Below are positions 10,601 through 22,064 of a stretch of DNA of 64,000 nucleotides, piece by piece. This stretch comes from Bimastos eiseni (Eukaryota > Annelida > Clitellata > Crassiclitellata > Lumbricidae). Both the position numbers and the translations under genes were made by a program. The number at the start of each line of letters is the position of its first letter. The first letter of the stretch is position 1. The stretch spans positions 29,153,402 through 29,217,401 of the forward strand of contig OY365814.1 of NCBI GenBank assembly GCA_959347315.1, written 5' to 3'. A model generated the notes under the pieces. It searched no databases. It was not told the DNA's origin and saw only the letters and a program-made list of their open reading frames with translations.

Positions 10601-10950
10601 TTGTTGGGTTATGTTAGATCATGTGTTGGGCCGTATTGCGTAAAGTCATGTCATTTCATGGCATGTCATGCTATGTCTTGTTAATATCATGTTAACTATG
10701 TCATTCTATGTTATGCCGAGTTAGACCATTTATGCCATGTTATGTAGTGCTATGATATGTTACGTTATGTTAGGTTATGCTAAGTTATGTCATCCCATGG
10801 TATGTCATGTTATCATTATTCTTATGTAATGCTATGTTACATTGTCGTCATGCCATTTTGGGTCATGTTGCATTCGGCTTAATGTTCTATTAATTCATGT
10901 CGTGCGATTTCATGCCTGGCTATGTCATGTCATGTTGCAATAATGTCTTC
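10601..10950. repeat. Degenerate ATGTTATGTC repeat tract
   Basis: Repeated TATGTTATG and CATGTCATG words over about 330 bp, strongly decayed. Confidence 0.8.
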
Positions 10951-11257
10951 GTTTGTTGAGCAGATTGGTAGACCGCAGCAGGTAACATAGATTTATGGTA
11001 AAGATAAAATATGCCTATAGACTAAATAATTAAAGTTAGGTGGAAGTGAGTCCATGTTTTCAATAATAAGTCATGCTATCTCATGTTGCTATTCGGAACA
11101 TTGTCTAGAACATATAATCATGGGTAATTGTCGTATGGCAATCTTCAAAAAATCAATCTATATGTCTGGGTTGTAAGACTTCAGATTAGAAGAAGCCGGA
11201 CTTAGTCACACGAAGACGCCTTTATAAGAGGAAGCTGGATATGAAATATGCAAAGAA

Positions 11258-11520
11258 GACAAAATAAGGAGAAGAAGATTATGATGAAGAAGATGACGAT
11301 GAAGAAGAAGATGAAGAAGAAGAAGAAGATGATGATGACGATGAAGAAGAAGAAGAGAACGAATGTGAAGAATGCGAATAATGTGAAGAAGAATGAAAAA
11401 GATGTACACCAAACAAGATGAAAAAGAACAGGATGAACAAGAACAAGATGAACAAGAACAACAAGAACAAATAGAACAGGAAGAGCAAGAAGAATAGAAA
11501 GAACTCGAAGAAGATTTGAG
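11258..11520. repeat. GAA/GAT and AACAAGA purine-rich repeats
   Basis: GATGAAGAAGAAGATG units are followed by AACAAGAACAAGATG units. A short GTGTGT run follows at 11625-11645. Confidence 0.9.
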
Positions 11521-12119
11521 GAATGCGAAAACGAAAACCCACAAACCCAAACCCTTCTTTCTTTTCCTGTAGGAGGAGACGGGCAGATGGAACAAGACAT
11601 GTGCGTGCGTGCGTCTGTATGCGTGCGTGTGTGTGTGTGTGTGTTTGTATAATTGCCTGATCTTCCGGCGACAGTACGCAGCTGAGTTGTCTGGTATTTG
11701 ATGCACCAATAACAACGACATCTTTAGAAGGACGAAATAAAGACGAGACGGATAAGAAAGAGAAAGCAGAGCAGAGATCACATGAGACGACAGCTGAGAA
11801 ATAACAGAGCATATAAGAAAGATCAGAGGAACAAGCGAGAAAATTAACGACCCCAGATAGACAGACACAGACAGACAGACTAATGCACAAACAAACATAA
11901 AGGAAGATAGGCATACAAAAAGACGGAAGATAAGGATAAGGAATATAGAATGACCGAATACTTAGAATCATTGAATAGAGGGCGCCAGGGATAGAGACAG
12001 ACGCCCAGAAAAAGAAAGTAGACAATAGAGATCGATAAACAGGCACATGAGATGAGTAAACAAAGATACAGTCGAAGCGAATTACACAAACCCACAAACA
12101 TCTCTACGCACACACAAAC

Positions 12120-12159
12120 AAGCATATGTGTCTTCTTCTTTATCTTCCTCTTCCTCCTC

Positions 12160-12196
<37 letters not shown>

Positions 12197-12365
12197 TCCT
12201 CTTACCATACCTCTTCGTCTTGCTCTTTCTCCTTCCTTCTTCATTGTCTTCTTTTTCTTCTTCTCCTTCCTCCCCTGCAATTCCTCCTCCTCTTATTTTT
12301 GCTTCTTCTTCTTCTGCCTCCCATTCCTCCTCCACCTCCTTCTAATCTTCTCCTTCTTCTTCATA
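12120..12365. repeat. Pyrimidine-rich tract with (TC)n core
   Basis: CTTCTTC and CTCCTCC units flank a CT dinucleotide run at about 12163-12193. Together with 11258-11520 the region has opposite-strand purine asymmetries about 0.6 kb apart. Confidence 0.9.
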
Positions 12366-12599
12366 AACACGCCCACACAAGGAAACTCAAAGACAAGTAA
12401 TCAATATATCAAAACGGCGATTTAATCCTTCAACACGGGCTTTGAGATCAATGACATGAAAGGGAGCCAACATCATACACATCCAGCAGGAGCTTTCGTA
12501 TATAAATAACTCGGATTTCCCTCGAAGCAACAATTCGCCAACTCGTCTCCCGCAGGCGCATCGCATATATTATTCTGATATCTCGGGGCAGCCACTCAC

Positions 12600-12722
12600 C
12601 ATCTGGCGTCGAAAGGTGTCGCAGTTAAAGACATCAAACGATGCAGACTCTAGAATGATCCTCGTCGCTTCGAGACTTTCCAGGCGGAGGGCAATATGGA
12701 TTGGTGCTTCCTTCGCCAACGT
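12600..12722 (-). CDS. Ankyrin-repeat exon (third of three seen)
   Basis: The exon is 123 nt (41 codons) in phase 0, bounded by acceptor TCTTCACAG and donor GTGAGT. It reads as one ankyrin repeat: EAPIHIALRLESLEATRIIL, then SASFDVFNCDTF. It continues in register from VNIRDE at the end of the exon at 14350. Same strand and phase as the LRR and Roc exons about 8.4 kb downstream, so I infer one gene. ANK-LRR-Roc-COR is the order seen in LRRK1-type proteins. Further ankyrin exons may be missing between here and 4228. Confidence 0.7.
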
Positions 12723-12769
12723 CTGTGAAGACATCGAAAACATATGACACATTAGTAGTGATCCACCCA

Positions 12770-13255
12770 CGCAATACCATAAACCCATTCCCCATTACCA
12801 ACAAGTCCAACCAACAAACCCCAACCACGCCCTCAATATCACCCATCCGACCAAATCACACCCATCCACCCATTCCTTCCCATCCAGTAGATTCTAATCC
12901 CATACCAGCTCACCGTACCAAACCACGCCCTCACCCATAAAACCCAACGGTTCAAAACCCACCTACCAACACACACCATGACCCACCAATCCACCCATTC
13001 CGCCACACCCAATAAATCCAAGCCCTGTACCAGTTCACCCTACTCAGTGCCCACGCACCAGTAAGACCCACCCGCCCAAAAGCCACCTACTGAAACTCGC
13101 CTTAACGCACCCATCCACCAATTCCATCATACCAAATAAATCCCACCCAGTACCAGTTCACCCTACCCACCCGTAGAGCCCATCAGCCCAAATCCAACCT
13201 GCCCACAGTCCCACACACACACCATAACTCATTCATCCCTCCATTCCTCACTCAT
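12770..13255. repeat. C-rich minisatellite, about 124-bp period
   Basis: TACCAGTTCACC (or TACCAGCTCACC) recurs near 12903, 13027 and 13150. Between these, the order of CCCACC-rich words and an AATAAATCC block is conserved. The region lies inside the ankyrin-gene intron. Confidence 0.75.
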
Positions 13256-13469
13256 GCCGTCAAGAGGAATTTCTGCCATTGTCAGATTGTTTTGATGTTC
13301 TAGACAAATTGTTTACCAATACCGTCCGACAGAATTTCTGCCTTTTTAATGAATAGGAAAGCGTCGACCTATGTATACAGTTCATTAGAGGGTGCTGATA
13401 TTTGCAGCGAATGGGTGACCTCGGGCTCAACATGATGTGCAATGTTGAGAAATCACATCAGTTATAATG

Positions 13470-13760
13470 AGAGATGTTTACGCCATTATAGCCTAGTGGT
13501 CAGAGTGTTGGAAAATGGCATCCGAGAAGTCGTCTTTCAAATCAACTCCAGGGCAGATATCTGATTTCTGATCCACTTTATCCCTGTAGCCAACTCAGCT
13601 TACAACATATACACTGACGTCGGGAAGAGGATAGACTGCAAAGGAGAGGACTGGTCATACGCCTTCATATGTTGAGGAAAAGAAATAAATCTCTGGCGAT
13701 TCATGTCAACAACTGCCTCAAGGCCTGGCCTAATTAAAGGCCTTTCATTTTATCCGTTAC
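13470..13760 (+). mobile_element. Candidate tRNA-derived SINE
   Basis: TAGCCTAGTGGTCAGAGTG resembles a polymerase III A box and CTTTCAAATCAACTCC, about 45 bp later, a weak B box. A non-tRNA body follows. Only one copy is in the window, so this rests on the box motifs. Confidence 0.35.
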
Positions 13761-13794
13761 CATGACCACATTAAAAAAACCCAGATAAAAATGA

Positions 13795-14008
13795 AAATAA
13801 TAATAACGAAAATCATAATTATAGTTATAATGATGATGATGATGATAACAATGATGATGATGATGACGATGATGATGATTATGATGATGACGATAATGAT
13901 GACGACGATGATGATGATAATTATAATGATAATAATGATGATGATGATGGTGATGATGATGATGATGATGATGATGACGATGATGATGATGATGACGATG
14001 ATGATGAA

Positions 14009-14065
<57 letters not shown>

Positions 14066-14156
14066 AATGCTGATGACGATAATGATGACGACGACGACGA
14101 CGATGATAATGATGATGATGATGATGATAATGATAATTACGATGATGAGGATGATG

Positions 14157-14188
<32 letters not shown>

Positions 14189-14290
14189 GATTACGATCAT
14201 GATGATGATGATGATCATCATCATTATGATGACGACGACGACGATGATGACGACGACGACGATGATGATTCTAATAATAATAATGATAAA
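13795..14290. repeat. (GAT)n trinucleotide microsatellite
   Basis: About 490 bp of GAT units with AAT and GAC interruptions, in an intron. The poly-Met and poly-Ile frames are artefacts. Confidence 0.95.
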
Positions 14291-14349
14291 TTAATGATAA
14301 ATTATCGTAATAAAGATATTGGTCCTCTATTCTAGATTCGTCAGTTCAC

Positions 14350-14460
14350 CTCATCCCTGATATTAACATCGGCTCCAAAGCCAATAAGATGCTTGGCCAT
14401 TTGCAGTTGACCCTCTTCGATTCCATTTAGTATCGCGTGATGCAACACAGTGCGACCTTC
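14350..14460 (-). CDS. Ankyrin-repeat exon (second)
   Basis: The exon is 111 nt (37 codons) in phase 0, with acceptor CTGTTGTAG and donor GTGAAC. It encodes a textbook ankyrin repeat: GRTVLHHAILNGIEEGQLQM, then AKHLIGFGADVNIRDE. It contains the T-x-L-H-H-A turn and the G-A-D-V-N loop. It joins in register to the exons at 15213 and 12600. Confidence 0.8.
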
Positions 14461-15212
14461 CTACAACAGCCAATCAGAGAAAGAAAGGAAGCTCAGGTTT
14501 ACTCAGAGTGGAAATTTTGAATGACTATTTCTTTAGACATATCAACTGAAATCAAGTTAGCAGTTAAAATACTGTATTTACAGAAATATACTCAAAATGA
14601 AAGATTACAAAGCCAAGAACAAGATCAAAATTAATTACCAATCAACAGGGTCACACTTAAAATCAATACCAAAGATTTTATTTGTCACTGACAATCAAGT
14701 AACACAAATAAGTAACAGAGTAGAATGATAAGGGTGTTGGCAGGGAGCAATAGAGGAGGAAAACCCTAAGGGACCGAGGTCACACTAGTGGGGGGCACCC
14801 TTTCGTGACAAAGCAATACAGATAGTGGTGACAATGCAATAGCCTAAAAAAGCTGTAGGTCTAAGAGAACCTTTCGACTAAAATAATCAGAACGGATCGT
14901 TTATGGCATTCAAAGCTGCGATCTTGTGATTCAATTAATCGCAATCAATCCCTTTTGCCTTCAAACTTTCAATTGATATAAGTTAGATCGCGACTGAAGC
15001 ATTACTAGAAGTGGTGTGCGTTTGCAGTGTCATCTGCGTTAAAATTTATGTACCCTAATATTATTGATGGAGGAGCCCTAAATTTATATGGGCTTCCAGA
15101 GTGAAAATTCCAAATGGGTGCAAAACTAATCGAATCCCACTAGAGGACCTGGTTAGATGTCAGATAAAGAACGTACGAAGAGGTGCTGAGATTTGACTGC
15201 TGACTGACTGAC
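14461..15212 (-). other. Intron of the ankyrin gene, no feature recognised
   Basis: AT-rich sequence without microsatellites or a recognisable transposon, flanked by the splice sites of two phase-0 exons. Confidence 0.6.
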
Positions 15213-15320
15213 CTCGTCTGTCGTGTCGAGGTCGAAATGTGCTTCTCGTATTGCGAACTTCATTCTGCCGACGTCTCGCTTCTTGACGAATTCAACAAAC
15301 GTCTCTACGCTGATCATTGC
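15213..15320 (-). CDS. Ankyrin-repeat exon (first visible)
   Basis: The exon is 108 nt (36 codons) in phase 0, with acceptor ATGTTCAACAG and donor GTCAGT. It encodes TFVEFVKKRDVGRMKFAIRE, then AHFDLDTTDE, the helix-turn-loop of an ankyrin repeat. It ends exactly where the next exon supplies GRTVLHHA. No initiator or signal peptide is present, so the 5' end of the gene lies further right or outside the recognisable part. Confidence 0.65.
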
Positions 15321-15339
15321 CTGTTGAACATAATCATTG

Positions 15340-15482
15340 TCATCAATCAATCAACCAATCAATCTGTCAGTCAATCAATCAGTCAATCAGTCAGTCAGTC
15401 AGTCAATCAGTCAATCAATCATTCTGTCAATCAAGCAATCAATCAATCAACAATCAATCAGTCAATCAATCAATCAACCAAA
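15340..15482. repeat. (CAAT/CAGT)n microsatellite
   Basis: Imperfect CAATCAATCAGT units. Their TCAATCAATC start lies about 20 bp from the exon acceptor. Confidence 0.9.
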
Positions 15483-16136
15483 ACTACTTGATATAGCGCC
15501 CCTTCAGGATGTCATCAGTATCATTATGCGGGCTATCATGAGTTTTATTGATAATAGTAGTAGTGAGTTGACATCCAGAGACTCCTAACATCCTTGCCAT
15601 CTGTGTTGTCGACTGAAATCTCGCTGGTTCGTTGCACACTTCTTCGTGGACCGACCACTGGTGACTGTTTCAGCTTATCACGCGTTGTTTTGATAATTGC
15701 TGTGACACTATTAGTTAAAATTACGCTTAGCATCAAACTAGGACAGCTCTCAATTGTTATTCTGCGAAAGGCGCTATATGATTCAATAAATGCAATACAA
15801 TATCTGATCCATAAATATCTAAGCATTGGTCTGCATGGTCATCTCTACGCAGATATCTCACTGGTCTATGGTATTTTTTGTGATGATCCCACTGACGTCC
15901 AGCATCAGAATTCGCCTCAATGAACTGCATCAACGAAATCGCTGACTGAGTGACGTTGGAATGAAAAACAAGGCCGCAGTCCTTAGTCCTTACGCCATAG
16001 GTGCGGTCTTTTCTCGACAGAGATCTGTCACGCATCACAGGATTTGTGAGAACCAGCTTTGCCATCTTAAGACAGCTGAGTCACGTTCTTCGGTCTCTCA
16101 CAAAGATGCGACCCGCCCGCCGTCATTTGCAAAACG
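15483..16136. other. Decayed dispersed repeats
   Basis: Starts with ATATAGCGCCCC, a tail motif repeated across the window. GTGGACCGACCACTGGTGAC at 15645-15665 recurs at about 37875-37895. No intact gene is visible. Confidence 0.5.
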
Positions 16137-16256
16137 TTGGTGATGATCCAGAACCGCATCGATTACTGCAACGTTGACTTGCCACAGCGCTTTGTCATTC
16201 GGCTTAAGGTTGTTAAAAACGTTGCTGCTAGTCTGGTAACGCGTTTTAAAAACAGA
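16137..16256 (+). pseudogene. Non-LTR retrotransposon reverse-transcriptase fragment
   Basis: The plus frame reads LVMIQNRIDYCNVDLPQRF, then VIRLKVVKNVAASLVTR. This matches the conserved thumb-region pattern SRIDYCNxLLxGLPxxxIxxLQxVQNAAARLVT of Jockey/CR1/L2-type reverse transcriptases. The frame is lost on both sides, so this is a short fossil. Confidence 0.7.
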
Positions 16257-16261
16257 CTGGT

Positions 16262-16460
16262 ATTTTTGTAGGAAAAAATTGGGGAAGATAAGAGAGGGGA
16301 GAATTAGGGTGTGGAAGAAATATTTAGGAGATGGAAGAATTAGAGAATTGAAGCTGAAAATCAGAGGATGAGCGAATTAGTGCAGGGGAAATCAGGGAAG
16401 GGGAGAGTAGGGTTGGGGATTTGTGGGGAGAGTTAGGGGAGGAGAGCGAATGATTCATAA
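16262..16460. repeat. Purine-rich GGGGA/GAAGA tract
   Basis: Irregular GGGGAGAATTAGGG-type units on the plus strand, immediately after the RT fragment. Confidence 0.8.
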
Positions 16461-16971
16461 GCCCTGAAATAAAACATAGTTATATATTGCATACATGGCG
16501 AGCGGATAAAAAGCTAAACTCTAGAAATACTGTAATAATTTGTCAAAGGATGTATAGATGTATGAATTTTAATACAAATTTTGAAAACAACGCTTAATGA
16601 TTATGAAGCGCATAATGTATAATTCATGTATGTATAATTCATTAGTTATAATGTGTGTTAAAAAGTTCTTTTTCTGCCTCAACACACGCACCAAGACGCG
16701 CTCGCCATTCAGTAATTGCTGCGTCGATTACAACTTGACCAAATTCGTCCCATACCTGAGGCTGACGCAGTTCTCAGACGTCGCGTACCTTTGTAAACTT
16801 TTCTTGCACCCGTATATCCAGATTCTATTGATAAACGTGTTATAGAAAAGTTGATCAAGCTGTAATCGATGCAGCTATTACTCAAGGGAGAGCGCGTCTC
16901 GGCGCGTCTGTTGAGGCTAAAGGAGGAAATTTCTAACACACGTTATTTTAATTATTTATTACCGAAATTTC

Positions 16972-17177
16972 ATATCGCCCTTCTTCCAACATCTTTTGCT
17001 CAGAAGTGCACACGCCTCAACGGTGCAATTGCAGTTGTACTGCAGAGCAATTGTGTGCGAAGGACTTGCTCAAGGTCCCTACACAGTGACTCCCCGGGCG
17101 AGGGTCGAACCCGCTCGCTCAGCGCACACTGAGTGGTACGGGTCGACCGCCCTAACCGATCAGCCACCGTGTCACAC
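16972..17177 (-). mobile_element. tRNA-derived SINE, full-length copy
   Basis: On the minus strand the head carries an A-box-like sequence (GTGGCTGATCGGTTAGGGCGG) split around the tRNA-like start and a B box GGTTCGACCC. A body with GGGACCTTGAGCAAGTCC follows, then a GGGCGATAT tail. The body motif resembles the CORE-SINE core (GACCTTGGGCAAGTC). Copies with the same head and body occur at 39264 and 52292. Confidence 0.85.
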
Positions 17178-17250
17178 GAAACATGAACATCGAACTAACC
17201 ATAACCGCTGACTCACCCAACTGACTGATAAACTTACTTACCAACTGACA
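17178..17250 (-). repeat. Sequence upstream of the SINE shared with the 52.2-kb copy
   Basis: The 70 bp outside the SINE 5' end (GGTTATGGTTAGTTCGATG on the minus strand) is nearly identical to 52210-52291. It is absent at the 39.3-kb copy. The two loci therefore share a longer duplicated unit. Confidence 0.75.
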
Positions 17251-17879
17251 TATGTGATTAAAATGCACACATTATTGAACAACTTATTACAGTATTTCTA
17301 GAGGTTTGCTTTTATTCGTTCACCGTGTATATTATGATGCAGTAGGTCTAAAATCTGATGATCCAATGGACTTTCCTAAATTGAGTTAATTTCTGCCTGT
17401 CTCGTAAATCCGACTTTCGGTCCACTTCCTTTCCTGAGCAGTCTGTGTACTCACGTGCAGTATGGACATGTTGCCGTCGATGAGAACAGAAGATATTATG
17501 TATCTGCCTCTGTTCCGCTCTTTGTCTGCGTATATCTGTTCATCTGTCCGCCTAGTCCTCTCAGTTCTTTCAACTATCATTGGTTCGTCCTACCTCTCCC
17601 CCATGTCTATGTTAACACATTGAAGTGAATTATACGGAAATAGAGCGGAGTTGGAGATGTGGAAAAGTCCTTGGCGCTTGACCCGAATGACTACCATGGA
17701 TATGATGCGACAGCGTCTTCCTTTTCTCGGCCTCAGCATATGACAGGTGGCAGGTCATTCCTCTCCATCGCCACCTGATCTTCCTACTGACATTCTACGG
17801 TCACTCGGTCAGTGTACTCATCAATGGTGAGTTGGCCTGTGCAAGTGAACCAGAACTCTCAGATTATATTCCAGCGCAC

Positions 17880-18200
17880 TAACAGCTATCCTATATATAT
17901 ACATATGTATATATATATATACATATGTATATATATATATACATATGTATATATACATATGTATATGTGTATATGTTCATATATATGTAGTATATACATT
18001 TTCATATATACAACTATTATAATATCGTTATGTTCATATATTTTGTTATCAAAATTATTATTATTATTATATATATACATATAACTTATAATTATAATAA
18101 TAATTATTATAATAGTAATAATTATTATAATTATAATTATTATTATGATTATTGTTATTAATATTTCATTTATATTATTTTATTAATTTATAACTTGTTG
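17880..18200. repeat. AT-rich satellite: ACATATGTATATAT units then TTATAA-rich DNA
   Basis: Alternating purine-pyrimidine units with about 20-22 bp periodicity at 17890-17960, grading into (TTA/TAA)n. Confidence 0.9.
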
Positions 18201-19017
18201 CTGCTGCTGCTACTACTACTTCGACTACTCCACCTACTACTTCCCCGCTGTTAATTGTTGAATCGGGGAAATGGGAATCGGGGAACCCGAAAACCCAGGA
18301 AATCGGGGACTGAGAAACCTTTTTATTTCTGCAGATAAAGTCAATATTTTTTACAGATTTAGCATCCTGATATCATGGACATGATCTATTTTGTTTTGCA
18401 AATTTCTGAGTACTAAGGAATGTGTTTCTAGGGCGTAAATCGGGAGCCTGCTGTACCATCGCACTACAACAACCTACGAAGCGCGGTTAAAATTTAATGG
18501 GGAATCTGACATTTGGTCTGAAATCGGATCAGCTCTAGGCCTACCATGTGGATGCCGCAATACAAGCTGGTGATATACCGCCTGTAACAAAATATGCTAG
18601 GTACAATGACGGTGTTCACGGTGACTATTTTTGAGGATAGCGATTATGATGACATACATGTAATGACAATGATGATTATCATCATGTTGATGAGCCAAGT
18701 ATGAAAATGGGCAAGTGACTTGTCTTTACTTCATTTTTTTTAAATTGCTAATTCTGCAAGCTCGAGCGGGCCACTTAGAATCCACCCACGACGGGCTGCA
18801 TGCGATCCGCGTGTTGGACTGCACTGCCTTACTGTCTAACACTACATGTCAAGCTTCTGCTTTGTCATAACATATGTTTTTTGGCTGATAGGAAGTTTTC
18901 ATTCAACTTCTACCTTTTCTCCCTTTGAGCACCCTAACAAACAGCCGAAGACCCACTCTGCAGAGATTCCCAGAAGGGAATGTTAGGAACCAACTCGCCC
19001 GGAACGTAGTAGGCCTA
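18201..19017. other. No feature recognised
   Basis: Mixed sequence with CTACTACTTC near the start. TAGGCCTA occurs at 18536 and 19010. Confidence 0.4.
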
Positions 19018-19019
19018 GG

Positions 19020-19280
19020 CTGTTTTATTTTTGTTTTTAATTTCTCCCTCAGTGGAGACCACTGGGTATAATGAGAAGCCGAAGGATACCGTAGCTTCTC
19101 CCCATCATCTCAACGCCAATAACGTACTAAAACCAGGGAAGCGGATCAGGGCTTAATCTGATCACCAGCCTCGGCCGAGAGCTAGTAACATCGGCGTCAC
19201 GCAAACGTGGTAAATGTACGCATCAGGTATTAAGCTGACAAGTAAACGCTTTGATCTTAGCCAAAAGGCCGAGAAGCGAT
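19020..19280 (-). mobile_element. U2 snRNA-headed retrosequence (U2-SINE or U2 pseudogene)
   Basis: Read on the minus strand from 19280, the first 32 nt are identical to the conserved U2 snRNA 5' end (including CGGCCTTTTGGCTAAGATCA). After this the branch-site-pairing GTAGTA is missing. A stem IIa-like TCAG...CTGA is kept. The rest is unlike U2 and has no Sm site. It contains two hairpins (GAGAAGC...GCTTCTC and CAGTGG TCT CCACTG) and ends in an A-rich tail (ATTAAAAACAAAAATAAAA). A snRNA head, unrelated body and A-rich tail are the layout of SINEU-type elements. A simple U2 pseudogene does not explain the body. It is not a functional U2 gene. Confidence 0.7.
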
Positions 19281-20610
19281 AACGACGTATTATCCACAGG
19301 TCTTTTATAGCGTGTCTGGGCATCTAAAAAAAGTTTTTAATGACAAATCTTACTAACGGTAATAACTATTTAATTCGGTCATTCACAGAAAAGTTACTTC
19401 GAAATATGAAAGTATACAATATATTGCAATTTATAAGTAAGTCACATGTCATTATAACATTGTAAAATATAAAATAACTCTGTTTCCTATCTGAGCCTAT
19501 GTCATCAATTGTTACCATGTGCCGCCATCTAACGACGTCGTTGTTAACTGTCACAATACAGGGCGACCATAATATTTCGGTTTTTTGCCGAACTTATGAC
19601 ACCTCTTTTAATAATGGACAATAAACTATTAGGTGTTCAAGATCATCGTTATACTGATGTACATAACATACTTATAAATAACACAATAAATAATGGAAAG
19701 ATTATTTTAAATTAATTAGTAGAAGTAAATAGTGGAATAATATTCAATAATACATTGTGTAAGTTCAATGTCCAAACTTGTAGCTTTGTTTAGGGAACTA
19801 AATATGGTTATTGCAGTTGCATATTGGATATTGCAAAAACCATTTCATAGACTATTTTAAACACCAACAATTGGACACAACGTATTACATGGATTGTTTT
19901 GTAACGATAAATGTATGGCTTTGTTATTGATACTTTGGTTGTTAAGTCGATATTAATTCGTTTATTTTGTAATCCTGAATGTCTGGTTTTATTATTATTC
20001 CTTTGGCTGTCATGTTGTTTTGGATTATTGAATATTGTCTATAATCCTATACTGTAAATGATGTACTGTTAATATTGAATATTACTGGTTTACAATATAT
20101 AGATAGTTTTACATTGATGTTATGAAATTGTTTTGATGCTCTGTAAATAAGATGGAAAAAAACCTTCATGGGAAAAAAACTGAAATAAGAAAAGAACCGA
20201 TACGGTCAAAAAAGAGCCTTCACGAACAAAAAAGAAACTATATGGCCACAAGCATAAATTTTACATATGTATGTTTGCACATTGTATGTATATATATATA
20301 TTGTATATTTATATGTACAATATGTATGTTTATACAAATAGGTATAAAATGTAATAATCATTATATGTTATGAAATATCTACAACAACGATATGTCGAAT
20401 ATTGCTGTATCAGCAACCAGTCATGGAGAAATGAAATCAATAACAACATTAAAGGAAGAAAGAAAACAGAAAGACAAAAGAAAGACAACATTAACATAAG
20501 GAATTAAAACTATTTACGAAATTGAACTGAAATGTAACAAATTCTGAAGACGTCAACAGCCTGTGTTGCTATAAGATGTCGTTAAACTGTTGAATAATAA
20601 TAGTTATACT
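19281..20610. other. AT-rich DNA, no feature recognised
   Basis: Low-GC sequence with scattered open frames under 75 codons and no motif. ATGTATATATATATTG-like words occur near 20290. Confidence 0.45.
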
Positions 20611-20616
20611 GATGTA

Positions 20617-20735
20617 AAAACTCCGCCACTGGTAGTACTCGGCCAGTGTCAGTCCCAAGCCTGGATAAAGAAGAAGGGCTTCTTTGTTACCACACAGTAT
20701 CGTTAAACTGCAGCAACCCCCTATACTGATGTCAT
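20617..20735 (+). repeat. Dispersed repeat, copy 1 (LINE-like fragment)
   Basis: Shares about 110 bp with 54030-54145, including CCACTGGTAGTACTCGGCCA, CCAAGCCTGGATAAA and TCGTTAAACTGCA. The wording resembles non-coding parts of RTE-type LINEs as I remember them. That assignment is tentative. Confidence 0.6.
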
Positions 20736-20757
20736 TAACTCCGCTACAGCTTGCACC

Positions 20758-20910
20758 GATGCACTGAAATTACTGCTAAAACTACAACTACGACGACTAC
20801 TTCCCCGACTTCCACTAGCCTACTACTTCTACTACTTCCCCTACTCCACCTACTACTACTTCTCATACTACTACTACTACCACTAATACTACCACCACTA
20901 AGTGTGTGTA
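20758..20910. repeat. (CTA/CTAC)n microsatellite
   Basis: CTACTACTTC and ACTACTACTACC units, followed by a short GTGTGTGTA run. Confidence 0.9.
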
Positions 20911-21089
20911 TGTGTAGGTACGTGTGTGCGTGCGTTTGAATGGTCTGATACCGTAGTAGTTCCAAACAAAGACGGGCTTCTGAGAGGACTAAAATATGTG
21001 CTATGCAAATTAGTAGCTGCGTGCATATTTTACTGTGAGATCGACATACACATAGCAATTGCAGTGTCGAATGACATTAATAGCTAACA

Positions 21090-21091
<2 letters not shown>

Positions 21092-21137
<46 letters not shown>

Positions 21138-21380
21138 GCACGGCAACCCACCTACACGCACCTACACATACACACATATATATGCACCAGGTAGCCTACA
21201 TATATATATATATATATATATTTATACATGCGAAGAAACACTTACATATATATTTATGTATATATATATACATGACTGACAATGCATATTCATATATATT
21301 TATATCATATATATAATATATCAACATATGTATGTATATGACATCCATTATATATATATAATATGTATATATATATACTG
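21092..21380. repeat. (CA)n then (TA)n microsatellites
   Basis: About 22 CA units at 21092-21137, then TATATATA blocks separated by short unique pieces to 21380. Confidence 0.95.
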
Positions 21381-21654
21381 TAGAATCCTATAATAGTGGT
21401 TGTGTGTAACAGAATCATGAACACAGTTACTGTAGACTCCTCTTGTGAGCGCAGATTTACTGCTCGAAATTGTTTGCATACGATCACGCTTAAGCGATTC
21501 GTCAACTGACGACACGGCGATTGAAACGGCTTCAGTCCCACCTCCCTTACCCCTTCAGAGCTGCTGCTGCTGCTGCTGCCAATCCATCGCCATCATGATG
21601 CTCTCAGAACCAGTGTAATTAAGGATACTTCAACGGTAGACGAACAATAAAATA

Positions 21655-21870
21655 TCGGGTCATCGTCATCATCACCACCTCCTCCACCACCACCATCATC
21701 ACTTGCACCACCATTACAGCCACTACTACCACTAATACCACCACTACCACCATCGCCATCTCCACCAAGATCGACCACCACCTCCACTAGCAGTCTAACA
21801 TCACCACTATCACCACCAATCATCTACCACCACCACACCATCACTACCACCACCACCACCGTCGTCGTCG
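21655..21870. repeat. (CCA)n trinucleotide microsatellite
   Basis: CACCACCACCATCATC units over about 200 bp, preceded by a (GCT)n run at 21559-21578. Confidence 0.9.
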
Positions 21871-22064
21871 CTATAGGTGTGGTAGTAGCCGTCATTACTC
21901 ATTGCTCTCTGAATCCTTGCGATCTTTGCTTATGCATGAATTTCTTCGAGCGATTGCGCTCCATCGGTTCAGGTTTCTTATTCCATCCATCAACCTCGTC
22001 CTGCCCTAACCCCCCTCATTGATATTCGCGCTCGATTCCTACCCCACCCACCCCTCGTCCATCA

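Noticed and set aside
13757..14294. Poly-Met and poly-Ile open frames on both strands
   Set aside because: A pure (GAT)n microsatellite inside an intron.
16972..17177. Genuine tRNA gene at the SINE head
   Set aside because: A- and B-box-like motifs are present, but the cloverleaf is not maintained and the same head plus body recurs as a dispersed element.
19020..19280. Functional U2 snRNA gene
   Set aside because: Only the 5' 32 nt match. The GTAGTA branch-site-pairing sequence and an Sm site are missing, and an A-rich tail is present.
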